A stretch of DNA of 64,000 nucleotides from assembly GCF_021390335.1 (NCBI RefSeq), contig NZ_JAJUXK010000009.1, forward strand, positions 186,001 to 250,000. Direction: 5' to 3'. Made by a program: the position numbers and the translations under genes. This document shows positions 1 to 8,495 of this stretch, piece by piece. The notes below the pieces were generated by a model. The model ran no database searches and was not told the DNA's origin. It worked only from the letters and a program-made list of their open reading frames with translations. Numbering within the stretch: position 1 is the first letter of the stretch; every line of letters begins with the position of its first letter. The stretch comes from Dyadobacter sp. CY343 (lineage in GTDB: Bacteria; Bacteroidota; Bacteroidia; Cytophagales; Spirosomataceae).

Positions 1-484
1 CTTGAAAGATCCAGTTACCGGACAGATCAGACCAAACCCCCATTTCAATAAATGGTTTGATCCGGCGCAGGCAGCAAATCTGGGCCAGTCTGCCGCAAAT
101 ATGCCGGTTCTGCGGTTTTCAGATGTATTGCTGATCCACGCGGAGGCTATTAACGAGAAAGACGGTCCGACTGCGGCGGCTTATGCTTCTTACAACAAAG
201 TAAGGAACCGGGCTGGTCTGGATAACCTTGTTCCCGGACTCACCCAGGCACAGTTCCGCGATTCGCTGCGTATTGACCGCCGTCTCGAATTTGTATTCGA
301 ATATTCCCGCTGGTTCGACCTGATCCGCTATAAGCCACTTACCGGCCCCGATGCATACCTGATCAAATCGCTCCACGCCGCAGGAAAGACGAATGCACAG
401 CCAAAACACTATCTGTACCCATTGCCTCAGCAAGAAATTGACAACAATCCGAAGTTGCAGGGAAAACAGAATCCGGGGTGGTAA
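1..484 (+). CDS. SusD/RagB-family outer-membrane lipoprotein, C-terminal part only
   Basis: This is the 3' end of a gene whose start lies before the window; about 160 residues are visible. The sequence has the usual C-terminal SusD pattern: VLRFSDVLLIHAEA, then YNKVRNRAGL, then RRLEFVFEYSRWFDLIRY, and the final YPLPQQEIDNNP. In this family the protein sits on the cell surface beside a SusC-type TonB receptor and binds glycans for import. Two sulfatases follow on the same strand, so the locus probably handles a sulfated polysaccharide (inference). The first in-frame TTG is internal, not a start. Confidence 0.93.
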   Translation, partial: LKDPVTGQIRPNPHFNKWFDPAQAANLGQSAANMPVLRFSDVLLIHAEAINEKDGPTAAAYASYNKVRNRAGLDNLVPGLTQAQFRDSLRIDRRLEFVFEYSRWFDLIRYKPLTGPDAYLIKSLHAAGKTNAQPKHYLYPLPQQEIDNNPKLQGKQNPGW

Positions 485-578
485 GCCATTGTTGGTGTTG
501 TCACCAACAACATGCGCCAACGCACATTTGCCGGTGACCACACCGGTAATGCCTTAATAACCAGATAACTTAAATATT

Positions 579-2057
579 ATGCTCAAATCCATTCTTTCCG
601 CCACACTTGTCGCCCTCGCGCTTTTCGCGCGTGCCCAATCGCCTGCGAAGCCTAATATCATCTTTATTTATACCGACGATCAGCGTTTTGATGCGTTGAG
701 CGTAGTGCAGCAGGAGCAGGGAGATAAAGCAAGATTTCCGTGGTTTTCAACGCCAAATCTAGACAGACTGGCGACCGAAGGTGTGCGCTTTCGCAATGCA
801 TTTGTGATCAATTCACTCTGCTCGCCAAGCCGGGCGACATTGCTGAACAGCCGGTACAACCACCTCAACGGAATTGCCAACAACCACACAGGCCTTACGG
901 ATACCACCGCAACCTACGCAACCGAACTGCGTAAGGCAGGTTATGCCACGGCGTTCTTCGGGAAGTGGCATATGGGTAATGAAACGGGTAAGAGGCCGGG
1001 TTTCGACTATTCCGCGAGTTTTGTAGGGCAGGGTAAATACTTCGATTGCCCGATCGAAATCAATGGAAAAGCCGAACCGAGTCAGGGTTGGGTCGATGAT
1101 GTTTCTACCACCAATGCAATCAATTATATCCGCGAAAATAAGGACAGGACTTTTCTGGTCACGCTCGCATTCAAGTCCGGGCACGGGCCTTTCCAGCCGC
1201 CGGTGCGTCACCAGGAGACTTATGCCAAAGTAAAACTCACAGAGCCGGAAAACGAAAATGCGGTATTCCCTTACAAAGATCAGATCCACACCGAAAGAAG
1301 AAACAATAACAATAATAACAATGCTGCGCAGCCAAAAGGGGGATCCTGGACCGAAAACAATGACCAGAAGATCAGGAATTACTTCGGTGCGCTGAAAGGA
1401 GTTGATGAAAATGTTGGAAGGGTTTTGGAAACGCTCGATTCACTGAAACTCGACCAGAATACGGTGATCATTTTTTCGAGTGACAACGGATTTTTCTTCG
1501 GTGAGCACGGCCTGGGCGACAAGCGCGCGGCTTATGAAGAGTCGATCCGCATTCCGCTGCTGGTACGCTATCCCGCCCGTTTTCCGAAAGGAAAGAAGGT
1601 CGACAAAATCGTGCTGAACCTGGATGCTGCGCCGTCGTTGCTGGATCTGGCAGGAGTAGCCGCGCCGAAATCTTTCCAGGGGAAAAGCTGGGTGCCGCTG
1701 GTCGAAGACAAAGCGAAAGACTGGCGGACCTCGTTTCTCTACGAGTATTTCTATGAGAACAGCTTCGCAGTACCGACGATTAAAGCGATCCGGACCGAGA
1801 AAAGCAAGCTGATCCTATACCCCGGCGAGGAAGGCTGGTCGGAGCTGTACGACCTGAGCAGCGACCCAGGCGAATCAAAAAATTTACACAATACCAAAGA
1901 AGGCGAAAAGCTGAAAAAGCAACTGCAAGGTGAACTCGCCAAACAGGAACAGGCAACCGGCTACACCAACCCAACCTACGCCGACCCGCGGCCACTCGAT
2001 GAAAGAGGGAAATACGTGCGGCCGAAGAGGACCACTAACCAAAACCTGTCACAGTGA
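579..2057 (+). CDS. Exported sulfatase (arylsulfatase family, type I)
   Basis: A 492-residue alkaline-phosphatase-superfamily sulfatase with an N-terminal signal peptide ending near ARAQ (residue 20). Metal-binding D33-D34 follow the first strand (IIFIYTDDQ). The formylglycine site is intact as C81-S-P-S-R85. A later SSDNG and GEHGLGDKR segment supplies further metal and sulfate ligands. It should hydrolyse sulfate esters in the periplasm or at the surface, and the SusD gene upstream suggests a carbohydrate substrate. There is a run of seven Asn residues encoded around 1303-1323. The last four residues and the stop codon lie inside the first unit of a 34-bp tandem repeat, so the natural C-terminus may have been altered. 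Confidence 0.93.
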   Translation: MLKSILSATLVALALFARAQSPAKPNIIFIYTDDQRFDALSVVQQEQGDKARFPWFSTPNLDRLATEGVRFRNAFVINSLCSPSRATLLNSRYNHLNGIANNHTGLTDTTATYATELRKAGYATAFFGKWHMGNETGKRPGFDYSASFVGQGKYFDCPIEINGKAEPSQGWVDDVSTTNAINYIRENKDRTFLVTLAFKSGHGPFQPPVRHQETYAKVKLTEPENENAVFPYKDQIHTERRNNNNNNNAAQPKGGSWTENNDQKIRNYFGALKGVDENVGRVLETLDSLKLDQNTVIIFSSDNGFFFGEHGLGDKRAAYEESIRIPLLVRYPARFPKGKKVDKIVLNLDAAPSLLDLAGVAAPKSFQGKSWVPLVEDKAKDWRTSFLYEYFYENSFAVPTIKAIRTEKSKLILYPGEEGWSELYDLSSDPGESKNLHNTKEGEKLKKQLQGELAKQEQATGYTNPTYADPRPLDERGKYVRPKRTTNQNLSQ

Positions 2058-2178
2058 GCGCAGCCGAACCGCAAACAACCTGTCACAGTGAGCGCAGCCG
2101 AACCGCAAACAACCTGTCACAGTGAGCGCAGCCGAACTGCAAACAACCTGTCACGGTGAGCGCAGCCGAACCGCAAAC
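2043..2178 (+). repeat. Four tandem copies of a 34-bp repeat
   Basis: Units occupy 2043-2076, 2077-2110, 2111-2144 and 2145-2178. They differ from one another only by single substitutions (for example CAGTGAG to CGGTGAG in unit 4). The core CTGTCACAGTGAGCGCAGCC resembles the dispersed TGTCA-TGAGCG-type extragenic repeats common in Bacteroidota genomes. Unit 1 overlaps the end of the upstream sulfatase gene; the array fills most of the gap before the next sulfatase. Confidence 0.9.
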
Positions 2179-2214
2179 CGCAAACCGCGAACTGCACATA
2201 AACATCTACAAAAC

Positions 2215-3624
2215 ATGATAAAACTTATAACATCAATCACGCTGGCGCTTTTACTGCACCCTGCTGCCTGGGCCCAGAAGAAGAAGGCGCAGCAACCCAA
2301 TATTGTCCTGATCGTTTCCGACGATCATAGTGCACCATTTCTGGGATGTTATGGCTATCCTGAGATTAAAACACCTAATATCGACAAGCTGGCGCAGGAG
2401 GGGATTATCTTTAAAAAAGCCTTCACAACTGCCCCGCAATGCGTGCTGTCGCGGGCGGCTATTATGTCGGGGCGCAATACGCTGGATATTCAGATGACGC
2501 GCTTCTCCGCGCCGCTCGACGCGTCGGTAACTTCCTATCCCGAGCTGCTCCGCAAAGGAGGGTATCATACCGGGATCCTGGGACGCAGCTTTCATCTGGA
2601 CGGAAACAGGAGGGTTCCTGAAACAGTCGCAGTTCTGGAAAAATATGGGCTGGAAACTTTTAGAAACAGGGTAGACTTCCTTAAAACGTCGGGTAACCGG
2701 GACACGATCTTCCAGCAATACTCCGAGTTTCTGAACCAGGTACCGAAAGGAAAACCGTTTTTCGTGCAGGTAGGGTACAGTGACCCGCACAGGGTTTTTA
2801 ATGCCAAAAATTTTGAACCTGATCCGCAAAAGATCTCCGTTCCCGCGCATTGGCCGGATACGAAATTGTTGCGTGAAGATTTTGCGGCCTATCTCGGAGA
2901 AATCCAGCGGCTCGACAGTGACGTGGGCAAAGTGCTGGAAGACCTGAAAAAGCGCGGGCTAGACCAAAATACGCTTGTCGTTTTCATCGGCGATAATGGC
3001 GGCGCGCTGATCCGCGGCAAAGGTACCCTCTACAATCTCGGGCTGAATGTGCCGCTGATCATGCGCCACCCGGGGCTGATCAAGGCAGGACAGGTAACCG
3101 ACGCGCTGGTATCTGGCATCGACCTCGCGCCGACATTCCTTGGTGTGGCCGGTTTGGCTGTGCCAAAGGAAATCACGGGTATCAGCGTCGCTCCTGCATT
3201 TCAGAATGCCGCCTTTGCCGGTCATGATTTCGCATTTGCAGTCCGTGGCGCACACGGGCAGGGCTTGCCGACCAACTCTTCGAACTTCGATCTCGGTCGG
3301 ACGATTTTCAACAAAAAGTACAAGCTGATCTATAATGCGATCTGGCAGATACCTTATCATCCGGTAGACTTCGCGGGTCAACCTTTCTGGCTGGATTTAA
3401 AACAAAAGCATTTGGAAGGAACATTGGAGGAGCCTTTCGATAAACTCCTTTTCGCTGACCGCCGGAAGATGTTCGAAGTATACGACGAAGAGAGAGATCC
3501 ATTTGAAACCAATAACCTGGCCGGAACTGCGGAAGTAAAAGAAATAGAGCACGAGCTGAAAAGCCGCTTACAGGAATGGATGATCGTAAACCGCGATTAC
3601 CTCCCCCTCCCAATCGCCCCGTAA
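2215..3624 (+). CDS. Exported sulfatase with an atypical C-V-L-S-R active-site motif
   Basis: A 469-residue sulfatase. I start it at the ATG at 2215, because the protein then opens with a clean signal peptide (MIKLITSITLALLL...AWA); the in-frame upstream extension from 2122 is translated tandem repeat. Metal ligands D36-D37 (VSDDH) and a later IGDNGG segment are present. The cysteine of the formylglycine motif is C76, but the motif reads C-V-L-S-R instead of the usual C-x-P/A-x-R, so maturation may be inefficient or done by a divergent enzyme. The fold match is strong; activity is uncertain. It lies directly after another sulfatase in the same direction. Confidence 0.9.
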   Translation: MIKLITSITLALLLHPAAWAQKKKAQQPNIVLIVSDDHSAPFLGCYGYPEIKTPNIDKLAQEGIIFKKAFTTAPQCVLSRAAIMSGRNTLDIQMTRFSAPLDASVTSYPELLRKGGYHTGILGRSFHLDGNRRVPETVAVLEKYGLETFRNRVDFLKTSGNRDTIFQQYSEFLNQVPKGKPFFVQVGYSDPHRVFNAKNFEPDPQKISVPAHWPDTKLLREDFAAYLGEIQRLDSDVGKVLEDLKKRGLDQNTLVVFIGDNGGALIRGKGTLYNLGLNVPLIMRHPGLIKAGQVTDALVSGIDLAPTFLGVAGLAVPKEITGISVAPAFQNAAFAGHDFAFAVRGAHGQGLPTNSSNFDLGRTIFNKKYKLIYNAIWQIPYHPVDFAGQPFWLDLKQKHLEGTLEEPFDKLLFADRRKMFEVYDEERDPFETNNLAGTAEVKEIEHELKSRLQEWMIVNRDYLPLPIAP

Positions 3625-3670
3625 AGCACCTTCCTCCTTCCTCCATCCCTCCTTCCTCCATCCTCCATCT
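3625..3670. repeat. Pyrimidine-rich short repeat
   Basis: The stretch after the sulfatase stop consists of repeated CTTCCTCCAT-like words on the plus strand. It is low-complexity and intergenic. No function is visible. Confidence 0.5.
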
Positions 3671-3721
3671 TCCCTACGCGGGCCGCCCCAAATAAGAATC
3701 ACCATTTAAAAAACCATACTT

Positions 3722-4453
3722 ATGAAAAACCTGAGATTGTTTATTGTGCTGTTTATGGCGGCCGTTTTGTCGACTGCTTCCTTTGCGCAGCAGGCTAAAA
3801 AGAGAGAGTTGCTGACCTTCGATGCTTTTGAGGAGAAATTGAAAGCGGCGGGTAAAAACGCCCAGATCCTGGACGCGCGTCTTCCGGAAGAATATGCACA
3901 AAATCACCTGGAAAGGGCCGTTAATTTTAATATTGCCAATAAAGAAGATTTTGCAAAAGAGGGCGGAAAGCTGAATAAAGAACAGCCCGTATTTATCTAT
4001 TCGATCGGGAACGGACGTAGCGGAACGCTGGCGAAGCAGCTTCGGGAGGCTGGTTTCAAGGATGTTACCGAAGTGCCGGGCGGTTTGAGCAAATGGATCG
4101 GACTCGGCCGGCCGGTCGTTTCCACCACAGGTAAGGGACTTTCTCTGGAAGAATATCAGGCTTCGTTAAAAAGCGAGAAACTGGTGCTGGTCGATTTCGG
4201 CTCGCGCTATTGCGGCAGCTGCAAGCGCCTCGATCCCACGATCGACTCCATCAAAACCGAGCACGCGGCAAATGTAAAAGTGGTTAAAATCGAAGCTTAC
4301 GAAAACAAAAGTCTGGTAAAAGAACTGGGCGTAGTAGGCCTGCCGACACTAATCCTCTACAAAGGCAGCGAGATCGTGTGGCAGAAAAAAGGCGGCGCTT
4401 CCAAAGCTGAAATCGAGAAGGTACTGGAAAGCCAGCATTTGTCCATTAGATAA
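3722..4453 (+). CDS. Periplasmic rhodanese-thioredoxin fusion
   Basis: A 243-residue protein with a signal peptide (cleavage near FAQ, residue 23). Residues about 30-130 form a rhodanese-like domain (DARLPEEY, then an active-site-like loop), and residues about 140-240 a thioredoxin domain with an intact C164-G-S-C167 motif and the cis-proline segment VVGLPT. In the rhodanese loop the expected Y-C-x-x-G-x-R-S reads Y93-S-I-G-N-G-R-S100, so the catalytic cysteine is a serine and sulfur transfer is unlikely. The protein probably acts in periplasmic thiol-disulfide exchange with the rhodanese fold as a binding module (inference). It is convergent with the LytTR regulator. Confidence 0.85.
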   Translation: MKNLRLFIVLFMAAVLSTASFAQQAKKRELLTFDAFEEKLKAAGKNAQILDARLPEEYAQNHLERAVNFNIANKEDFAKEGGKLNKEQPVFIYSIGNGRSGTLAKQLREAGFKDVTEVPGGLSKWIGLGRPVVSTTGKGLSLEEYQASLKSEKLVLVDFGSRYCGSCKRLDPTIDSIKTEHAANVKVVKIEAYENKSLVKELGVVGLPTLILYKGSEIVWQKKGGASKAEIEKVLESQHLSIR

Positions 4454-4469
4454 GCTGAAATTGCAAAAT

Positions 4470-4497
4470 GGCGCTCGGGTTCTTTCACCTGAGCGCC
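4470..4497. terminator. Hairpin between convergent genes
   Basis: Arms GGCGCTCGGGT (4470-4480) and ACCTGAGCGCC (4487-4497) pair with one mismatch around a 6-nt loop. Read on the minus strand the stem is followed by ATTTTGC, so it most likely ends the regulator/kinase transcript. The right arm overlaps the last codons of the regulator. Confidence 0.6.
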
Positions 4498-5231
4498 AAT
4501 CTTATATAGTCTTTTTTCAGGCGGGAAACGGGGACTTTGAAACCGCCTTCCATCAACAAATACCCGCTGTCTTCCTTGATCAGACTTTTAATAAATGCCC
4601 GGTTCACAAGGTGTGAATGGTGGCAGCGCAGAAACCCGTAACCCGACAGCAGTTCATCAAATTCAAACATAGGACGCGAAACCAGTATCTGCTCGCCGTC
4701 TTTTAGGAAAAAGAGCGTGTAATTATTTTCTGCCAGACAGCGCACAATCTCCGAAGTCTTCACAAAACGCGTTTCCTTTGCCGAAGACAAACCAATACGG
4801 TGCTCCGTCGTGCGCCTTTCGTCGATCAGCAATTTCATTAAATTTTCGAGCTGAGCATTCTGCTTTTTGCTCCCGATCTTATCTTCTGCCCGTTTTACGG
4901 CCGCCTGCAATTCGGTGTGACTGATTGGTTTTAACAGATAATCAATAGCAGAGAACCGGATTGCCTGAATACCATACTGGTCAAAGCCTGTCACAAAAAT
5001 CACTTCAAAATGATAGTTTGAAAGTGATTTAAGCAGCTCAAATCCATTCTTTTCTGGCATTTGAATATCCAGAAAAAGAAGGTCAGGCGATATTCGGGCT
5101 ATGAGTTCCTCGGCGCTGTCGGCATTTAATGCAGTTCCCAAAATATCTACTTCCGGGCAATACTTTTCCAACAGTGCCCGTAGGTTATCTATATTATTAA
5201 CCTCATCGTCAATGATGATCGCGCGCATCAT
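4485..5231 (-). CDS. LytTR-family DNA-binding response regulator
   Basis: A 248-residue response regulator. The receiver domain (residues 1-120) has the acidic pocket D8-D9 and the phospho-acceptor D55 in LLFLDIQMP. The C-terminal LytTR domain (about 145-245) shows the typical IVRCLAENNYTLFFL and FLRCHHSHLVNRAFI stretches. It overlaps the upstream sensor kinase gene by four bases (ATGA), so the two are translationally coupled and form one two-component pair. The target genes cannot be told from the sequence. Confidence 0.95.
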   Translation of the reverse strand: MMRAIIIDDEVNNIDNLRALLEKYCPEVDILGTALNADSAEELIARISPDLLFLDIQMPEKNGFELLKSLSNYHFEVIFVTGFDQYGIQAIRFSAIDYLLKPISHTELQAAVKRAEDKIGSKKQNAQLENLMKLLIDERRTTEHRIGLSSAKETRFVKTSEIVRCLAENNYTLFFLKDGEQILVSRPMFEFDELLSGYGFLRCHHSHLVNRAFIKSLIKEDSGYLLMEGGFKVPVSRLKKDYIRLALR

Positions 5232-6871
5232 AGCCAGTCTGTAAAGTGTACTGAAACCAATGTGCCGTTGTCGTTTTGAAAATCCATACTAATGCGGAAT
5301 TTCTGTTTGTTGAGTAGCTTAATGCGTTCGCGGGTCAAATTAAGGCCCTTTCCTTTAAAGTTCTGAGTCGCGTCAAAACCTTTTCCATTGTCTTTAACCG
5401 TAACGATCAGGTCTTTTGAGTGCTGCTCGAATGTAACTTCGAGCTTTCCGTTACTGCCAAGCTGGGCTATCCCATGTTTGATCGCATTTTCAATAATAGG
5501 CTGGATCAATAGCGAAGGGAGTTCTACCTGCATATTTTTAATGTCTTCATTCCCAGTCAGTTTGTAGTCAAAGCCAAACCGCATTTGTTCCAGTTTAATA
5601 TAATTTTCGAGATTCCCTATTTCCACCGAGAGCTGTACCATTTCTCTTCCCGAATTGTTGAGGGTACTACGCAGCAGCCTGCTGAAATCTGTTAGATACG
5701 AGTTTGCTGTTTCAATTTCCTGTTTGTTGATCAATCCCTGAAGTGAGCCGAGTGCATTGAATACAAAGTGGGGATTTAGCTGAGCCTGAATAGCTTGCAG
5801 TTCGAGATTCGTCTTTTTTGCCAGCGTGCGTTCCTTCTTTAATCGCTTCCTGAAATTAAAGTATATAAACGCGGCTACAAGTAATGCAGTCAGCCAAAGC
5901 CTGGTCATTAATACCATTGGAATGAGCCAGAGAAATCCTTTCAGATTGTACATAATACTCGCAGCCCAGTGATGGTCGATCCGAAAATCATATTGCCCGG
6001 CATTTGCGCCGGACCAGCTGTATGAATACTCTAACTTATACTTTCCGTCAATCAGCCAGTTCCAGTCGCCGCTGGTGTGCTGTAAGAAAATGCTCGGGTT
6101 TGGAGCCGGCAGACTCCCAGAAAACTTGCCGTTCTTAAATCTGTACATTACCCGAGTTTCCCTGATTTTACCATCGTAATAAGCCTTTTTAAAGCCGAAA
6201 TACAACTCCGCTTCGGCAATTACCAGACTATCAGGCACAGCATTTGGAGCCGAAAACTTCGTTGGTACCTGATTGTAATAATGCAGGAATTTGCGAAGTC
6301 CTGTCGTGTCACTCTGGTCTACATCGGGGTGAGGGGCAATGGTGATATAAAATAGCTCGGGAGTAGGGTAAGTGTAAAGAATAGTAAGTTTTGAAATAAG
6401 CCTTTCATTTTTGTCTTCCAGTGAAATAGTAACCGTATCGGGGCCAAATGGTAGTGGAAATGTAGCCGCACATTGTTCACCGCCGAAATTATAAAAGGCT
6501 ATTTCACTGGGCTTTTCTTCCTGATATACCATGTTACTATTATCGATTTTGAGCAGGTAACCCTCCGGCAACGCTTTCGGGTTTCGGATCACCAGCGTCA
6601 TTTTTTCAGCCAGCCGATTTGCCCGGACTTCATAGCCCTTTTCAGTATTCCTAAATGTAGGTTTCGTAATTGTATCCAGCAACGCTTTTTTACTCATCTC
6701 ATTCTTTTCGAAATCTGTAAATCTTTGTACGATCAGGTCGAGACGAGGTTTATTGCTGCGTTCATTGATCAGAAACCGATTCAGATTCTCGTCAAGTACA
6801 AGTACCTGGGCGCGGGCTGGGAAAAGTAGGATCAGCAGTAAAAACAGCAGCAGAAACTTTTTCTTTTTCAT
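5228..6871 (-). CDS. LytS-type (His_kinase family) sensor histidine kinase
   Basis: A 547-residue membrane kinase. The start at 6871 gives a signal peptide (MKKKKFLLLFLLLILL, cleavage near ARA); the longer in-frame extension upstream has no such feature. Residues 25-310 are an extracytoplasmic, beta-rich sensor region of no family I recognise. A membrane segment at about 313-340 leads into the kinase: phospho-accepting H368 in QLNPHFVFNAL, N-box N462 in ENAIKHG, and G-box DNGKG 494-498. This architecture goes with LytTR regulators, and the partner gene overlaps its stop codon. Confidence 0.93.
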   Translation of the reverse strand: MKKKKFLLLFLLLILLFPARAQVLVLDENLNRFLINERSNKPRLDLIVQRFTDFEKNEMSKKALLDTITKPTFRNTEKGYEVRANRLAEKMTLVIRNPKALPEGYLLKIDNSNMVYQEEKPSEIAFYNFGGEQCAATFPLPFGPDTVTISLEDKNERLISKLTILYTYPTPELFYITIAPHPDVDQSDTTGLRKFLHYYNQVPTKFSAPNAVPDSLVIAEAELYFGFKKAYYDGKIRETRVMYRFKNGKFSGSLPAPNPSIFLQHTSGDWNWLIDGKYKLEYSYSWSGANAGQYDFRIDHHWAASIMYNLKGFLWLIPMVLMTRLWLTALLVAAFIYFNFRKRLKKERTLAKKTNLELQAIQAQLNPHFVFNALGSLQGLINKQEIETANSYLTDFSRLLRSTLNNSGREMVQLSVEIGNLENYIKLEQMRFGFDYKLTGNEDIKNMQVELPSLLIQPIIENAIKHGIAQLGSNGKLEVTFEQHSKDLIVTVKDNGKGFDATQNFKGKGLNLTRERIKLLNKQKFRISMDFQNDNGTLVSVHFTDWL

Positions 6872-6978
6872 ATTTTCTGGGATTAGTTCGGGCAAAATTG
6901 TGTCTGCCAAACCAGAATCGCTTATAGGAGTGTGTAACTGTCGGTAATTACTGTGTGAAATGTAAATGCAAGTACACG

Positions 6979-6993
6979 GAACAATATTTGTTC
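6979..6993. promoter_or_regulatory. 15-nt perfect palindrome upstream of the DoxX gene
   Basis: GAACAA-TAT-TTGTTC lies in the gap between the divergent kinase and DoxX genes, about 23 nt before the DoxX start codon. It could be an operator. The same stretch also reads as a weak form of the promoter-like motif found across the stress block (CGGAAC...TTTGTT). Confidence 0.35.
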
Positions 6994-7015
6994 TTTCTCT
7001 TCCAAACAAAAAATC

Positions 7016-7405
7016 ATGAAAGAACAGGATATTAAAACAGTCGCGCGGGTATTGCTGGGGGCGAGCCTGGTTTATGCGGGAATTAGTCACCTTACTTTTG
7101 CGAGAAAGGAATTTCAGGCGCAGGTGCCGGATTTCGTTCCGCTCAAAAAGGATGATACCGTTGTCTATTCGGGCATTGCGGAAATCGCGATGGGCAGTGC
7201 GCTGATCGCGGCGCCAAAGGAATACCGGCAGCGGGTAGGGCAGGCGGCGGCGGCATTTTTTACTGCGGTGTTTCCGGGTAACATCGCCCAGCTGGTCAAC
7301 CACCGCGATGCATTCGGGCTGGATACCGATAGGAAGCGTTTTGTCCGGTTGTTCTTTCAGCCGGTACTGATCTGGTGGGCTTTGAAAAGCACGAGTGACA
7401 AATAA
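7016..7405 (+). CDS. DoxX-like small membrane protein
   Basis: A 129-residue protein with about four hydrophobic segments and the DoxX-type opening ARVLLGASLVYAGISHLTF. Proteins of this family are small inner-membrane proteins, some tied to redox or thiol stress; the exact role is not established. It stands alone on the plus strand between the kinase and a convergent SDR gene. Confidence 0.8.
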   Translation: MKEQDIKTVARVLLGASLVYAGISHLTFARKEFQAQVPDFVPLKKDDTVVYSGIAEIAMGSALIAAPKEYRQRVGQAAAAFFTAVFPGNIAQLVNHRDAFGLDTDRKRFVRLFFQPVLIWWALKSTSDK

Positions 7406-7435
7406 GTTAATTTCTGCCGGTGGGTGGATTAATAA

Positions 7436-7475
7436 CAAAAACTGGGGATATTCAAATATGATATCCCCGGCTTTT
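7436..7475. terminator. Bidirectional hairpin terminator
   Basis: Arms GGGGATAT (7444-7451) and ATATCCCC (7461-7468) are flanked by AAAAACT on the left and GGCTTTT on the right. It sits between the convergent DoxX and SDR genes and can serve both. Confidence 0.65.
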
Positions 7476-7480
7476 CCACA

Positions 7481-8386
7481 TCAAATGGTGATCCTGCCGC
7501 CGGTAACGGGCAGCGTAGCACCTGATACGTAACTACTTTCCTCACTTGCCAGGAACACGTAGGCGGGAGCAACTTCGGCGGGCTGGCCTGCTCTGCCGGT
7601 TGGCGTGTTCTCTCCGAATGTTTCCGGCTCCGGCATAGTCGACGGGATGAGGGGCGTCCAGATCGGGCCGGGGGCAACTGCATTCACGCGGATCCCTTTT
7701 CCACCTTCAAGCAATATCTGCGCAAGATTTGCCGAGAAATTTTGGATCGCAGCTTTCGTCGCAGCATAATGCAGGAGCAGCGGCGTTGGGGAATACGCAT
7801 TGACGGAAGTCGTATTGATAATGCTGCTTCCTGGTTTCATATGCGGCTCTGCGGCTTTGCAGAGGTAGAACATCGCGTGAATATTTACTGCGAATGTATA
7901 TTCCCACTCTTCCGACGGGATTTCCTGCAAAGTTTTCCGCGCCATTTGGAAGGCCGCGTTATTCACCAGAATGTCAATCTGCCCGAATTCAGCGACCGCT
8001 TTTTCGATTATTTCCTTGCAATGGGCCTCTTTACTAATATCTCCCCGGATCAGAACTGCCTTTTGTCCAGCCTGTTCTACATAAGAGGCGGTATCGCGGG
8101 CATCTTCGTCCTCAACCGGACTGAGGTAGCTGATCAGTACATCGGCGCCTTCTCTTGCAAATGCGATCGCGACTGCTTTTCCTATTCCGGAATCGCCTCC
8201 GGTTATCACTGCTTTTTTACCGGCGAGCTTGCCGGAGCCTTTGTAAGACTCCTCACCGTGATCTGCCTTGGGGCGGAGTTCTCCTTCTGTGCCGGGAGGA
8301 GTTTGTTTTTGTTCGGGAAAAGGTGGTACCGGATATTTTTCTTCTGGATTTTGCATGCCAGAGTCGTTGGTCTGTTGATTTTCCAT
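7481..8386 (-). CDS. SDR-family oxidoreductase, YghA/YdaD stress type
   Basis: A 301-residue short-chain dehydrogenase with the long hydrophilic N-terminal arm (about 50 residues, Pro-, Glu- and Gln-rich) typical of the YghA/YdaD/YhdF group, which is linked to general and salt stress. The cofactor motif TGGDSGIG is at 62-69. The catalytic residues are S194, Y207 and K211 (YAATK). NAD(P)-dependent reduction of an aldehyde, ketone or sugar is expected; the substrate is unknown. A promoter-like motif at 8431-8448 faces this gene. Confidence 0.92.
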   Translation of the reverse strand: MENQQTNDSGMQNPEEKYPVPPFPEQKQTPPGTEGELRPKADHGEESYKGSGKLAGKKAVITGGDSGIGKAVAIAFAREGADVLISYLSPVEDEDARDTASYVEQAGQKAVLIRGDISKEAHCKEIIEKAVAEFGQIDILVNNAAFQMARKTLQEIPSEEWEYTFAVNIHAMFYLCKAAEPHMKPGSSIINTTSVNAYSPTPLLLHYAATKAAIQNFSANLAQILLEGGKGIRVNAVAPGPIWTPLIPSTMPEPETFGENTPTGRAGQPAEVAPAYVFLASEESSYVSGATLPVTGGRITI

Positions 8387-8430
8387 TGTTAATAGGTTTC
8401 GAAGAATTCATACTTTCAAAACCGCAGCAG

Positions 8431-8448
8431 TCTACAAAAACAGTTCCA
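8431..8448 (-). promoter_or_regulatory. Stress-block promoter-like motif (SDR gene)
   Basis: Read on the minus strand: TGGAACTGTTTTTGTAGA, with TGG 62 nt before the SDR start. It has TTGT where a sigma-54 site would have TTGC. Confidence 0.45.
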
Positions 8449-8495
8449 GAATCGGCGCGGACCGGGAAAAAAGTGCCGCTGAATCTGGGCTGGTA

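Noticed and set aside
2122-2214. Upstream extension of the second sulfatase
   Set aside because: The residues are translation of the tandem repeat; the ATG at 2215 starts a clear signal peptide.
6872-7438. Long upstream extension of the sensor kinase reading
   Set aside because: It lies over the DoxX gene on the opposite strand and lacks any domain; the ATG at 6871 opens with a signal peptide.
7742-8392. Plus-strand open reading frame of 216 codons across the SDR gene
   Set aside because: It is a shadow of a well-supported SDR gene with all catalytic residues on the other strand.
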